Shown: piece by piece, positions 44,663 to 55,681 of the stretch
Layout of the letters: each line of letters opens with the position of its first letter
Numbering within the stretch: the stretch's first letter is position 1
NCBI RefSeq assembly: GCF_009827615.1
Contig: NZ_WTYU01000002.1
Coordinates: 62,001 to 126,000, forward strand
Length of the DNA stretch: 64,000 bases
Direction: 5' to 3'
Source of the DNA: Allopontixanthobacter confluentis
Lineage (GTDB): Bacteria > Pseudomonadota > Alphaproteobacteria > Sphingomonadales > Sphingomonadaceae
The notes under the pieces: model-generated
Seen by the model: only the letters and a program-made list of their open reading frames with translations
What the model was told of the DNA's origin: nothing
The model's database searches: none
Made by a program: the position numbers and the translations under genes

Positions 44663-45298
44663 ATGCCGCCCGAAATTATCGCCCTGATTGACAAGCCCTG
44701 GCTCCTCGCCGCTGTTCTGGCGGTGGGCGCAATTTGCCGAATGGCGGTGGAGCGGGTGGCTGAAAACATGAAACGGGCCGAACGCCGCGCCTATTGGAAA
44801 GGCCGCAATTCAAAGCCGAAAGGGGACAGGAAAGTCGTCCCCATCAAACCTGTAAAGCCAGAACCGACCGATATTGCCGCCGACCAGTTGCGCCACGTAA
44901 TGCGCGCTCAGTTCACCGCCCGCCCGCTATTGAACAAGGGCGAGCAACGCCTGCTGACCGTGCTGGACAAGGCGCTGGCCGAAGAAAGCCCCGGCTGGCG
45001 CGCCATGGGGCAAGTGTCTCTCGGCGAAATCCTCGCCAGCCCCGACAAGGATGCCTATTTCGCGGTCAATTCAAAACGGGTGGATTTGCTGATCGTGGAT
45101 GCGCTGTGCAAGCCCCTCCACGCGGTCGAGTTTCAGGGCAAAGGCCACCACACCGGCGAAAACACCGCCGCCCGCGACGCCGTAAAACGCGAAGCCCTCC
45201 GCCGCGCCGGCATCGGCTACGTCGAAGTCGTCAGCGGCGATACGCCTGCTGAGGTTCGCGAGATGGTGCGGAAGTTGGTGGGGCGGGTTGGGGTTTAA
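44663..45298 (+). CDS. DUF2726 protein with a nuclease-like core
   Basis: 211 residues. Hydrophobic N terminus (LIDKPWLLAAVLAVGAI) predicts one membrane anchor, then a basic linker, then the DUF2726 domain with SKRVDLLIVD, AVEFQGKGHHTGENTAARDAVKREALRRAGI and GYVEV. The D...E-x-Q-G-K pattern resembles PD-(D/E)xK nucleases such as NERD, with Gln at one catalytic place. GTG 44645 is an alternative start. Substrate unknown. It faces the DUF1828 cluster. Confidence 0.75.
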   Translation: MPPEIIALIDKPWLLAAVLAVGAICRMAVERVAENMKRAERRAYWKGRNSKPKGDRKVVPIKPVKPEPTDIAADQLRHVMRAQFTARPLLNKGEQRLLTVLDKALAEESPGWRAMGQVSLGEILASPDKDAYFAVNSKRVDLLIVDALCKPLHAVEFQGKGHHTGENTAARDAVKREALRRAGIGYVEVVSGDTPAEVREMVRKLVGRVGV

Positions 45299-45378
45299 AA
45301 AAGCGAAACAGGCGTTGTTTCGGTGCCCCTCTTCTGACAAAATAAAAACCCAAAACCCTGCCAAAGTTGATCGCAAGA

Positions 45379-46182
45379 TCAATGGACTGACGTTAATCCC
45401 ATCTCCTTTGCTACCATTGAAACTGCACTATCCTCGTCACCTCGGAATATAGGCATAGGGAGGCGGCGGTTCTGTGCGCGTTGGAATTTCTTTCGGCTTA
45501 TGCCCTTCATTTCAGCGTCTTCGATGACGCCAATAACTTTAAAATCGGAACGATTTTGAATCTGCATTTCTTGCCAAGCCAGAAGGGCCTCGTTCAGTTT
45601 GTCATTGGAGTTGATGAGATAGATAGCCGCTGGGTAGCGGCCTAATTCCGCTTTGGGCCGAAAAACCAAATCGGGCGGGAATTCAGAAAAATCTCGAGTG
45701 ACCGGCCCCTCCTCATCCACGATTATGAAGTCTTCCAAGCGCTCTCTCGACTGCGATAAAAAATCTTCCCGAAAAGTTGACCGAACATTTTCACGACTCA
45801 GCAATTCAAGATCACGAACCCGCACAAGCGAGGATAAGAAAGGTACAATTTGGGAGGAAAGCCTACTTTTTTCAACAGTTTCCGATCTGATTTCAAACGT
45901 TTCCTGATCCCAATGCGCACCACCTTCAGCCAAAATCCCATCGAGAAGAGTGGACCTTATCCCATCCATGATTGGAACATCGCGCGCGATTAGACCAGCC
46001 AAATAGTCGCCATCGTCTTCCAAACGCCAGCCATCATTGGTCTCGACCGCATAGAACGAAATCCGATCTCCCGACGCGTCGGAAAAAGCCGTTGAGATGG
46101 CAAGGCCAGAAGGGACATTCCGAACGGTAATTTCTTCGCAAAATGACCGACATAGAAGACTAGAAAGTTCCGAAGAGTTCAA
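45379..46182 (-). CDS. DUF1828-domain protein
   Basis: 267 residues. DUF1828 is recognisable at the N terminus (CRSFCEEITVRNV, SDASGDRISFYAVETNDGWRLEDDGDYLAGLIARDV), followed by a charged helical centre and a C-terminal part with PDLVFRPKAELGRYPAAIYLI. Start chosen as TTG 46182 because AAGGAGG sits five bases before it; ATG 46206 would overlap the upstream gene by 47 bases. GC is clearly lower than in flanking genes. DUF1828 proteins are found in phage and defence loci, but no activity is established. Confidence 0.7.
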   Translation of the reverse strand: MNSSELSSLLCRSFCEEITVRNVPSGLAISTAFSDASGDRISFYAVETNDGWRLEDDGDYLAGLIARDVPIMDGIRSTLLDGILAEGGAHWDQETFEIRSETVEKSRLSSQIVPFLSSLVRVRDLELLSRENVRSTFREDFLSQSRERLEDFIIVDEEGPVTRDFSEFPPDLVFRPKAELGRYPAAIYLINSNDKLNEALLAWQEMQIQNRSDFKVIGVIEDAEMKGISRKKFQRAQNRRLPMPIFRGDEDSAVSMVAKEMGLTSVH

Positions 46183-46585
46183 GGTTTCCTCCTTCCGGAT
46201 CATCATCTCTCATGCGAAAAAATTTCTTCATCGCCGTCCAAAATGATATTTCAGTCCAAGCGTTTTCACGTCTGTGGCGGTTGCCTAAAGGCGGAAACCT
46301 ATCAAGGCCATCCATTCCGACAGCGCCGATTTCGATACCACTACGTTTGCAGTGGCTATGAACATGCAATCCAGGATGACTATCATGATGCTCAAAACGA
46401 GCGACGACGGAAGGGCCATTAGGCGCATTTAATATCAAAACAGCTTTCCAGTTTCCTCGCCCCGAATTTACTTGGGCAACTGCCGTGAAGTCGCCGAATG
46501 GGCTGGTCGCGTGCGCTGCTCGCCAATGCCAGCCGCCCCTTATAGGTCGCGTCTTGGAATTGATTGGGCACCACCTAGGCGGCAT
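46160..46585 (-). CDS. Histidine-rich protein in the DUF1828 cluster
   Basis: 141 residues from ATG 46585; a longer reading begins at ATG 46654 but overlaps the next ORF by 80 bases. The core has GGWHWRAAH, then VVARFEHHDSHPGLHVHSHC with seven His and a Cys in about 14 residues, followed by GIEIGAVGMDGLDRFPP and NAWTEISFWTAMKKFFR. Such a His cluster suggests a metal site, possibly a nuclease or hydrolase. Not a family I can name. Coupled to DUF1828: 23-base overlap. Confidence 0.5.
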   Translation of the reverse strand: MPPRWCPINSKTRPIRGGWHWRAAHATSPFGDFTAVAQVNSGRGNWKAVLILNAPNGPSVVARFEHHDSHPGLHVHSHCKRSGIEIGAVGMDGLDRFPPLGNRHRRENAWTEISFWTAMKKFFRMRDDDPEGGNLELFGTF

Positions 46586-46781
46586 GTCCTTGTCCGACCA
46601 CTTCGAAGTGGTAGTGATGACCTTCGTCTCGGTAATTAATTTTCGTACACGCATAGACGATATCGCTCCCCGCTTCGCGTATGCCTGACGGATGATTGAA
46701 GACAAACAAGTTTTGTAACCTTGGCCCCTTCGCGTCCACAATCAGCACGACACATTCCCCCCTATCCCCCCGCTCCCACAT
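46575..46781 (-). CDS. Possible small ORF upstream of the His-rich gene
   Basis: 68 residues: MWERGDRGECVVLIVDAKG..., then NLFVFNHPSGIREAGSD and YRDEGHHYHFEVVGQ. ATG 46781 follows GGGGAGG at a good distance, codon use matches the low GC of the cluster, and the stop overlaps the next start by 11 bases. It could instead be an out-of-frame remnant of the next gene. Its first bases are divergent from the lipoprotein gene at 46798. Confidence 0.35.
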   Translation of the reverse strand: MWERGDRGECVVLIVDAKGPRLQNLFVFNHPSGIREAGSDIVYACTKINYRDEGHHYHFEVVGQGHAA

Positions 46782-46797
46782 CGTGCATCCTCCCCGC

Positions 46798-47466
46798 ATG
46801 ACCAAACCCCACACTCTCCTCGCCCCAACCTTTCCCGTCCGCACTACACTGCTGCCCTTGCTGCTAGCCGCAACGCTGGCGGGGTGTGTCAGCACGCAGT
46901 CTTCCGCTCCGGCTCCGCCAACACTCTCCCAGCAGGAGGCGTTTTTCGAGGCGCTCGCGGCGCATTGCGGGAAGGCTTATGCGGGCGCGCTGGTGTCCGA
47001 TCAGTCGGCGGATGCGGATATGCGCGGGCGGCCCATGGTGATGCATGTGCGCGAATGCAGCGAAACGCGGATCGCGGTGCCGTTCCATGTCGGGAACGCC
47101 GATGGCAGCTGGGACCGCTCGCGCACCTGGCTGGTTACGCGCGGCGAAACCGGACTGCGGCTGAAGCACGATCATCGGCATGAAGACGGCACGGCGGACG
47201 CGGTGACATTCTATGGCGGGGACACGGCAGCCCAAGGCACCGCGCAGGCGCAGGAATTTCCGGTCGATGCGGAAAGCATCGCGATGTTCCGGGCGAACGA
47301 TCTGACCGCTTCCGTCACCAACGTCTGGCGGGTGGAAGTGGACCCGGCGGGCGCGGCGGACGGGCAATTCGCTTATCAGTTGCAGCGGCCCGGACGCCTG
47401 TTCCGCGTGGAATTCGACCTTACCCGCCCGGTGGCCCTGCCCCCCGCGCCGTGGGGTCACGAATAG
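46798..47466 (+). CDS. Exported lipoprotein, hypothetical
   Basis: 222 residues. The signal ends in lipobox LAGC near residue 28, followed by Ser/Ala/Pro. The body resembles periplasmic domains with HCGKAYAGALVSDQS and FHVGNADGSWDRSRTWLV, GLRLKHDHRHEDG and NVWRVEVD. No recognised family. The frame is open upstream to TTG 46696 but ATG 46798 gives a proper signal. GC returns to normal here, marking the edge of the acquired cluster. Confidence 0.62.
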   Translation: MTKPHTLLAPTFPVRTTLLPLLLAATLAGCVSTQSSAPAPPTLSQQEAFFEALAAHCGKAYAGALVSDQSADADMRGRPMVMHVRECSETRIAVPFHVGNADGSWDRSRTWLVTRGETGLRLKHDHRHEDGTADAVTFYGGDTAAQGTAQAQEFPVDAESIAMFRANDLTASVTNVWRVEVDPAGAADGQFAYQLQRPGRLFRVEFDLTRPVALPPAPWGHE

Positions 47467-47496
47467 CGGTCAACACCGCGCCGTGTACGGAGTAGA

Positions 47497-48012
47497 TCAG
47501 GCGGCGTGTACCCGATCCACCGCTACCATGTAATTATGGCCGAAGCTTTCCGCGCATTGGGGACAGGTGGTGTAGAAGACGTAGCTTTCATCCGCCGCCG
47601 CGCCCTGCGCCTCCAGTTCCTTCGCGAAGTCGGCGAGCCGGGCCGGGGCTTCCTCGTATGGCGCGTCGAACACGCGGGTGCGAAAATCGCCCGACAGGCG
47701 GACCATTTCCTCGCCCTTCACCGGGCCGGTAGCGGCGAACAAATGCTCGGTCTGGTCGGCAGACAGATCGCGGGACAGGACCAGCGGGTGCTTTTCGTCG
47801 AGCGCGCCGTCTTCCGCCATGCCGTCATACACGCGGCCGAACACCTCGGTCATGTCCAGCGGCACATGATTTTCGCTGCGGGTGGTGGCGCGCACGAACA
47901 GCTTGTTGTCAAAATGCAGTAATTGCTCGTCCCACCCTTCCGGATTGAAGCGTGGGCAGCACCCGGTGGGATTATCGGCCGGATCGATGGCGGGCGTGGA
48001 ATTCGTTTCCAT
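47497..48012 (-). CDS. Conserved Cys-rich protein
   Basis: 171 residues with N-terminal CCPRFNPEGWDEQLLHFDNKLFV and a C-terminal TTCPQCAESFGHNYMVAVDRV. The paired CC and the CxxC could bind zinc or be redox active. The pattern is found as an uncharacterised family in many proteobacteria; I do not know its function. It lies 89 bases downstream of the thiC-coupled gene and may share its transcript. Confidence 0.65.
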   Translation of the reverse strand: METNSTPAIDPADNPTGCCPRFNPEGWDEQLLHFDNKLFVRATTRSENHVPLDMTEVFGRVYDGMAEDGALDEKHPLVLSRDLSADQTEHLFAATGPVKGEEMVRLSGDFRTRVFDAPYEEAPARLADFAKELEAQGAAADESYVFYTTCPQCAESFGHNYMVAVDRVHAA

Positions 48013-48101
48013 GCGCTGGAATATGCGCGCGGCGGGGGCGGCGACGCCATACGGAATGGTCCGTAAAACGCCGCTTCGCCATCGCGCAATGCCCGATCAT
48101 C

Positions 48102-50350
<2,249 letters not shown>

Positions 50351-50355
50351 TCACC

Positions 50356-50462
50356 GGCCCGCTCCCTCCGCCGATGTTAGTCGGTTCAGGTTCAACGGGT
50401 CGGACGGCGTTACCCGTCCCTCTCAGCCTTGCCAGATTCGGCAACGTGGCTCCCCGGGGATG
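50356..50462 (-). promoter_or_regulatory. TPP riboswitch controlling thiC
   Basis: Minus-strand sequence has the TPP aptamer blocks in order: GGGGAGCC at 50455-50448, GGCTGAGAGGGAC near 50428-50416, GACCCGTTGAACCTGA near 50401-50386 and GACTAACATCGGCGGAGGGA down to 50362. About 65 bases separate it from the thiC start. Thiamine pyrophosphate should repress expression. Confidence 0.95.
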
Positions 50463-50583
50463 GCGATGGGATTAGACTAATGCGCCAGCCGGGGCAATGT
50501 GCACATGGATTTGATTTGGCACTATCGCCGTTTTTGCGGTTAGACATTGGCCGTGTTGGAGTAGATTTACGGGAGAGAGTAAA

Positions 50584-51702
50584 ATGCCGTTCCGGATGAC
50601 AGAAATGGTGGGCTGCGAATTTCCGCTATTTGCATTTTCGCATTGCCGCGATGTGGTCGCAGCCGCCAGCCGGGCAGGCGGTTTCGGCGTGCTGGGCGCG
50701 GTCAGCTATACGCCGGAACAGCTGGAACACGAACTGGCCTGGATTGACGATAATGTGGACGGCAAACCCTATGGCATCGATGTGCTGATCCCGGAAACAC
50801 AGGCGGTGGGGCGAACGGTCAGCGGCGATGAAATAATCGCCCAAATACCGCCGCAATACCGGGATTTCACCCGCGCTATCCTGCGCGATGCAGGGATCGG
50901 CGCCGATGAAGGCGCACCGCATGGCGGATCGCAGGCGCCCAATACGTCGCTGGGTCAGGAACTGCTCGAAGTCAGCTTCAACCATCCAGTGCGCCTCATC
51001 GCCAATGCGCTGGGCACTGCGCCGCCGGAAATGATCGCGGCGGGCAAGAAGCACGGCATCCCCGTGGCCGCATTGGTGGGAGCAAGGGAACACGCCCTGA
51101 AACAGGTGGCGGCAGGGGTGGATATTATCGTGGCGCAGGGCAGCGAGGGCGGCGGCCATTGCGGCGAAGTGGCCACGGTGGTGCTGGTGCCCGAAGTGAT
51201 CGCCGCGATTGAACAGGCGGGCGCGGACATACCTGTCCTTGCGGCAGGCGGCATCATGACCGGCAGGCAGATGGCAGGGATGATGGCCATGGGCGCTGCG
51301 GGCGCATGGTGCGGTTCTGTCTGGCTGGCATCACCCGAGGCGGAAACCAGCGAAGTGTTCCGCCAGAAAATGGTCGAGGCCGGTTCGCGCGATACCATCC
51401 GGTCAAAACACCGGACCGGAAAATACAGCCGGCAGCTGCGGACCAGCTGGCATGACAGGTGGGAAAAAGCGGGCCTGGCCGCCCTGCCCATGCCGCTGAT
51501 GAGCCTGCTGGTCGAACCTGTCTTGCGCACGATTGATCAGGCTGCCGTCGGCGGAAACGCGGCCGCGCAGGACCTTGCAACCTATTGGGTTGGCCAGGGG
51601 CTGGGACTGGTCAATGACCAGCGCGGCACCGCCACCATCGTGCAGGATTTCAAGCAGGATTTCGTGGCCGCGTTCGAAAATCTGGCGGCCAATCTGGACT
51701 GA
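50584..51702 (+). CDS. Nitronate monooxygenase family flavoprotein
   Basis: 372 residues. FMN-binding TIM-barrel with LFAFSHCRDVVAAASRAGGFGVLG, the NMO active-site segment AQGSEGGGHCGEVATVVLVPEV (His near residue 192) and VLAAGGIMTGRQMAGMMAMGAAG. Family members oxidise alkyl nitronates such as propionate 3-nitronate, but several are other FMN oxidases. GGGAGAGAGTAAA is the ribosome binding site. Divergent from the thiC riboswitch. Confidence 0.88.
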   Translation: MPFRMTEMVGCEFPLFAFSHCRDVVAAASRAGGFGVLGAVSYTPEQLEHELAWIDDNVDGKPYGIDVLIPETQAVGRTVSGDEIIAQIPPQYRDFTRAILRDAGIGADEGAPHGGSQAPNTSLGQELLEVSFNHPVRLIANALGTAPPEMIAAGKKHGIPVAALVGAREHALKQVAAGVDIIVAQGSEGGGHCGEVATVVLVPEVIAAIEQAGADIPVLAAGGIMTGRQMAGMMAMGAAGAWCGSVWLASPEAETSEVFRQKMVEAGSRDTIRSKHRTGKYSRQLRTSWHDRWEKAGLAALPMPLMSLLVEPVLRTIDQAAVGGNAAAQDLATYWVGQGLGLVNDQRGTATIVQDFKQDFVAAFENLAANLD

Positions 51703-51766
51703 TACGCAACCGCTTCCCCGCAACCTGTTTGACGCGGTTGCGGGGAACACTGGCTTTCGAGCAGAC

Positions 51767-53608
51767 TTATTTCTGGCTACCAATCCAATCGTCGATTTTC
51801 TTTTCAAGGACTGGCAGCGGCAATGCGCCGGTGCCCAGAACCTGGTCGTGGAAATCGCGGATGTCGAATTTCGCACCGAGCGCGGTTTCTGCTTTCTGGC
51901 GCAGCCGCTGAATGGTCAGCGCGCCCACCTTATAGGCCAACGCCTGCGATGGAATGGCAATGTAGCGTTCCACCTCGGCTGTGGCATCGGTTTTGCCCAT
52001 CGGCGAATTGTCGAGCATGTACTGGATCGACCGGTCGCGCGTCCAACCCTTGGAATGGAGGCCGGTATCCACCACCAGACGCATGGCGCGCAGCATTTCA
52101 TCGCTCAATGTGCCCATCCGCTGATACGGGTCCTTGAACAGACCCATAGGGTAGCCCAGCGTTTCCGAATAGAGCGCCCAGCCTTCGACATAGGCCGTGT
52201 TCCCGCCAAAGCGCATGAAAGCCGGCAATGCCTCGTTTTCCTGCGCCAGGCTGATCTGGAAATGATGGCCCGGCGCGCCTTCATGCAGATACAGCGTGGT
52301 GTTGCCCATCAGGTTGCGGCTGGGCAAATCATAGGCATTGAAATAAAACGTGCCGGGGCGCGAGCCATCAGGCGTGCCGGACTGGTAGGAACCTCCCGCC
52401 TCGAATTTCTCTCGGAATTCCTCATAGGGTTTGATTTCCAGCGGAGCCTTGGGCAGCACCTTGAAATATTCCGGTGTTTTCTGCGCCACGATCTTGCCGA
52501 TGCGGTAATAATCCTGCGTCAGCGCGTCGCGGCTTTCGGGCTGCAATTTCGGGTCTGCCCGCAGCGCATCGAAGAACTGTGCCAGCGTGCCGTCAAAGCC
52601 CACTTCGGCCTTCACCGCTTCCATGTCGCTGGTAATGCGCGAGACTTCCGAGAGGCCGAGATTGTGCAGGTAATCTGCCGTCAGCGGCAGGGTTGTCGTG
52701 CCTTCGATCAGGTGCTGATACAAGGCCGGCCCGCCCTTCATCTGCGCAAGGCCCACGCTGCTGCGCGCAACCGGCAGATATTCATCGCGCAGAAAATCAC
52801 GCAGACGGCGGTTGCCAGCGTAAATCTCGCCCAGAGCGACGCGATATTCACTGGTCAGGCGGGTCTTGTCAGCTTCCGAAAAATCAGCCGGCATCATGGT
52901 GATCGGGCCCCAGAAGGGGGATTGTTCTAGCGGCAGGTCAATCTGCGTGGTCAACTGTTCAATCACATTGCTGATGGTGAGCTGTGTTTCCAGCACGCCA
53001 GACGCCATCCCTTCACGGAAACGGCCAATCGCCCGGTCGCCCAGGGCGACATATTCGGCATGGCGTTTCAGATTGTTTTCGTAATCCGTCACCGTCTTGA
53101 ACGGTGCTGCGCTCTGCCCGCTGGCAAAGGTGGGATAGAACGTATGAAATCCGCTGAAATGGTTGATTGGCCGGACATCATTTACCGCCAGAATTTCGGG
53201 CGTCAGGCCTTTGATCTGTTCTTCCTGATTATACTGGAACACATCATAGGCAATCTTGTCAGTCGCGTTCAACGCAACGCGGTCAATGGATTTCAGTGAC
53301 GCCAGATTGGCCTTTGCAGCGCTGCGTTCGGCATCATTATAGGCATCGGTCATATAATCGCCCAACCGGTCAGCATAGCGCTGATCACCGCGGAACAGGG
53401 CATTGAGCGGGTTGCGCTTGAGGCTGGCTTCATCATCGGCTGCGAAAATGGCAAACAGCCGGTCATGCGCGGCCTGAGACGATATTGCCACCGCAGTCGG
53501 GCTGGCTGCAACAGATGGCGCTGTGCTTTCCATGCCCGCCTGACCAGCGGCGCAGGCCCCCAGCGACAGTGCAGCAGTGGCAAGCAGAATATGACGCAGT
53601 GCGGTCAT
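51767..53608 (-). CDS. DUF885 lipoprotein, putative metallopeptidase
   Basis: 613 residues. Signal and lipobox LGAC (Cys19), Ala/Ser linker, then the DUF885 fold with LYLHEGAPGHHFQISLAQE, a zinc-binding HExxxxH-type segment near residue 440, and GWALYSETLGYPMGLFKDPYQRMG. Family members look like envelope peptidases but lack tested substrates. The frame is open to 53803; ATG 53608 begins the signal peptide. Confidence 0.88.
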   Translation of the reverse strand: MTALRHILLATAALSLGACAAGQAGMESTAPSVAASPTAVAISSQAAHDRLFAIFAADDEASLKRNPLNALFRGDQRYADRLGDYMTDAYNDAERSAAKANLASLKSIDRVALNATDKIAYDVFQYNQEEQIKGLTPEILAVNDVRPINHFSGFHTFYPTFASGQSAAPFKTVTDYENNLKRHAEYVALGDRAIGRFREGMASGVLETQLTISNVIEQLTTQIDLPLEQSPFWGPITMMPADFSEADKTRLTSEYRVALGEIYAGNRRLRDFLRDEYLPVARSSVGLAQMKGGPALYQHLIEGTTTLPLTADYLHNLGLSEVSRITSDMEAVKAEVGFDGTLAQFFDALRADPKLQPESRDALTQDYYRIGKIVAQKTPEYFKVLPKAPLEIKPYEEFREKFEAGGSYQSGTPDGSRPGTFYFNAYDLPSRNLMGNTTLYLHEGAPGHHFQISLAQENEALPAFMRFGGNTAYVEGWALYSETLGYPMGLFKDPYQRMGTLSDEMLRAMRLVVDTGLHSKGWTRDRSIQYMLDNSPMGKTDATAEVERYIAIPSQALAYKVGALTIQRLRQKAETALGAKFDIRDFHDQVLGTGALPLPVLEKKIDDWIGSQK

Positions 53609-53830
53609 GGCGAATCCCCTTTTTTCGTTTTGATATCGTTGTTCTGAAATTTCAGTCGTTTTCAATGTCCGGCGGCGCATGGGTCGACATCGCCCGCATC
53701 TTGCTGGCTGTTTGATACAGGGCAAATGGCCCTGCACTGTATCCCTTCGACCAATCACCATGCGGCATCGACCGACGGTAGCAGCCTGCGGCACCGCGAT
53801 CACAGCATTGCAGTCGCTTTAGCGGTCCCT

Positions 53831-54721
53831 CTAGAACGTGTAACCGATGCCGACTGCCGTAAAGAACTGGTCTGCACTGCCGCGAATGCTGGTGTAGGGC
53901 GTGTTTTTCGCCTCCCCCAGCATGCGCGAATATCCGCCAATGAGCACGGCTGCAAAGCCGCCATTTTCCAGATTCCCGTCCAGATCGAAGCCCAGCAACA
54001 GATTGGTGCCGACCTTGTTGAAGCCGCCATCTGCCTGATAGGCTGGCAGGCCGCTGGCCAGACTTTGCGTCGGGGTTACGGTGTAATAATAATCGTTGAA
54101 ATCATCGCTGGCATATTCCGCGCTGAAAGAAAGCGATGCTGCCACGCCCCGGTTGAGCGGGGTGAAATAGGAAACCGATGGTTCAACCACCATGCCGCCA
54201 TGCGCGCCGGCCACGTCCCAGCGCACGTCGCTGCTGACACTCAGGCTGTCATAGGGGTTCAGCACTGCGGGGAAGCTTATGCCGGCAGCAGCACCCACTT
54301 CAAATGCGGCGTCCAGTTCGCCGGCAGCCTTAACTACCGGGTCCTTGATCTGGCTTGACCGGTTGGCCCGGTAACGCAGCGATGGACCAAAGGAGAAATC
54401 AGGACCGGACGCTGCACTGGGAAGAAGATCAAAAGCGATGCCCGCAGGCCGCGGCTTGATGCCGATCCCGCCGACACTGCCCTGAATGAGCGGGGCAGGA
54501 AAAGCGGCGTAATCGTCAGAGCCGTCATAGCTGGGGCCATAGCCAACGCCTATGCCAAGGCTGATCCAGTCGCCATCATACACACTGCCCGGCCGCGCCG
54601 CATCCTCTGTCGCGGGGCCAGCAGTGGTGGTGTCTTCCTGCGCCAAAGCAGGTGCTGCGGCCAGAAAAAATAATGCGCTGGCCGCCACAGAGGCGACCAC
54701 GCCCAGATTACGCTTTGTCAT
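53831..54721 (-). CDS. MipA/OmpV-family outer-membrane protein
   Basis: 296 residues from ATG 54721 (MTKRNLGVVA). Signal peptide to PALAQ, acidic linker, then amphipathic strands: WISLGIGVGYGPSYDGSDDY, IKPRPAGIAFDLLP, FSFGPSLRYRANRSS and the C-terminal FFTAVGIGYTF ending in aromatic F. Mltl-interacting MipA is the name-giver; actual role here unknown. Convergent with nothing; 222 bases before the DUF885 start are a leader. Confidence 0.88.
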   Translation of the reverse strand: MTKRNLGVVASVAASALFFLAAAPALAQEDTTTAGPATEDAARPGSVYDGDWISLGIGVGYGPSYDGSDDYAAFPAPLIQGSVGGIGIKPRPAGIAFDLLPSAASGPDFSFGPSLRYRANRSSQIKDPVVKAAGELDAAFEVGAAAGISFPAVLNPYDSLSVSSDVRWDVAGAHGGMVVEPSVSYFTPLNRGVAASLSFSAEYASDDFNDYYYTVTPTQSLASGLPAYQADGGFNKVGTNLLLGFDLDGNLENGGFAAVLIGGYSRMLGEAKNTPYTSIRGSADQFFTAVGIGYTF

Positions 54722-55186
54722 AAAAATCCCTCGGTCTGTCGTGCGCAAAACGAATGCCTCGCCCCTTCGTTCCTGATCAGCGGTCAACATCGGCAAGGAT
54801 GATCCCATGCGCCTCGTCATTTCGCCATAACCGAAGAAGATCGGCGAATTATTACGCTACTAGTTCGCAACCCCGCCTTGGCCATGCACCGCCGCTTGAA
54901 GCACAGGTTTTCCACCCGCCTTCCCCAGCCTTATCCACCACAGCTATGGAAAAAGCGACTGGCCAACTGCCGACACCCGATTGCGACGTCCGCCGCCAAG
55001 ACTTCCTGCGGCTTACATCATCCTGAAGTTCTCAAGCACACCTGCTGGTGAGCGCCGATTGTCCGCATTTGGCGAAACTCACCAAATGCTGAATGTCCGT
55101 AACTGGGTGGTTTTGCGACTGTCCGCTTTTGACGAACCAAGCACTTGACGTTTATGATAGATATTGAGGTCAAGAGGAGACGGGCA
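54722..55186. other. 465-base gene-free stretch
   Basis: Open frames here have no plausible signal or family. It holds the MipA upstream region, TTATCCACC-like sequences at 54931, an inverted repeat (CATTTGG, 9-base loop, CCAAATG at 55066-55088) and three TGTCCG motifs (55060, 55094, 55120). Nothing more is supported. Confidence 0.6.
55060..55136. repeat. Degenerate TGTCCG-containing repeats
   Basis: TGTCCGCATTTGGCGAA, TGTCCGTAACTGGGTGG and TGTCCGCTTTTGACGAA occur within 77 bases, the first and last sharing 14 of 17 positions. The unit pattern is the kind of short intergenic repeat seen in sphingomonads. Confidence 0.4.
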
Positions 55187-55681
55187 ATGTCGAAGATCTT
55201 TCGAGGGTATTGGTTTTATTGGCTGCTCGTTCCCTGCCTGCTCGCGGCGTGGCAATTGTCGCTGACGCCCGAAGCCCTCGCTGATCCGTTGACCTTGGAG
55301 CGCGTCTATCTGATCGACTGCGCCTTGCTGCTCCCAATCCTGTATTTTCTTTATCTCCGCTCGCGTGCCACGCTCAAAGCAGCAGTCTTCCGGTCTTTAG
55401 CGCTTGGGGCTGCTGCTTTGAGTTATGCCGCGTGGCTGATGCCAGAGGGGACGGGGCAGGTGTTGCCCTCCCTGAGTTTGCTGCGCTGGACGGCTTTACC
55501 GCTTATCATCGCAATTGAACTTGTCGCGTTCGTTGCGCTCATGCGCTATCTCTATGGATCTGAGCCTAAAGAAGAAGAACTCGTAAATCAGGGTATTCCG
55601 CCGCTAGTTGTCAAGCTCCTACTCATGGAAGCCCGTTTCTGGAAGCGCGTGTTCCGCCTGATCACCGGCAAGAGCGACTAG
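55187..55681 (+). CDS. Hypothetical multi-helix membrane protein
   Basis: 164 residues from ATG 55187 (MSKIFRGYWF), which follows AGAGGAGA. Hydrophobic segments: WLLVPCLLAAWQLSL, YLIDCALLLPILYFLYL, AVFRSLALGAAALSYAAWLM and LPLIIAIELVAFVALM. A charged cytosolic end (LLLMEARFWKRVFRLITGKSD) follows. No family recognised. Only complete gene in the 54.7-56.75 kb stretch. Confidence 0.65.
   Translation: MSKIFRGYWFYWLLVPCLLAAWQLSLTPEALADPLTLERVYLIDCALLLPILYFLYLRSRATLKAAVFRSLALGAAALSYAAWLMPEGTGQVLPSLSLLRWTALPLIIAIELVAFVALMRYLYGSEPKEEELVNQGIPPLVVKLLLMEARFWKRVFRLITGKSD

Noticed and set aside
54931-54939. TTATCCACC close to TTTTCCAC, resembling DnaA boxes
   Set aside because: Not a perfect consensus, no clustering, no AT-rich unwinding element, no rep or dnaA neighbour.
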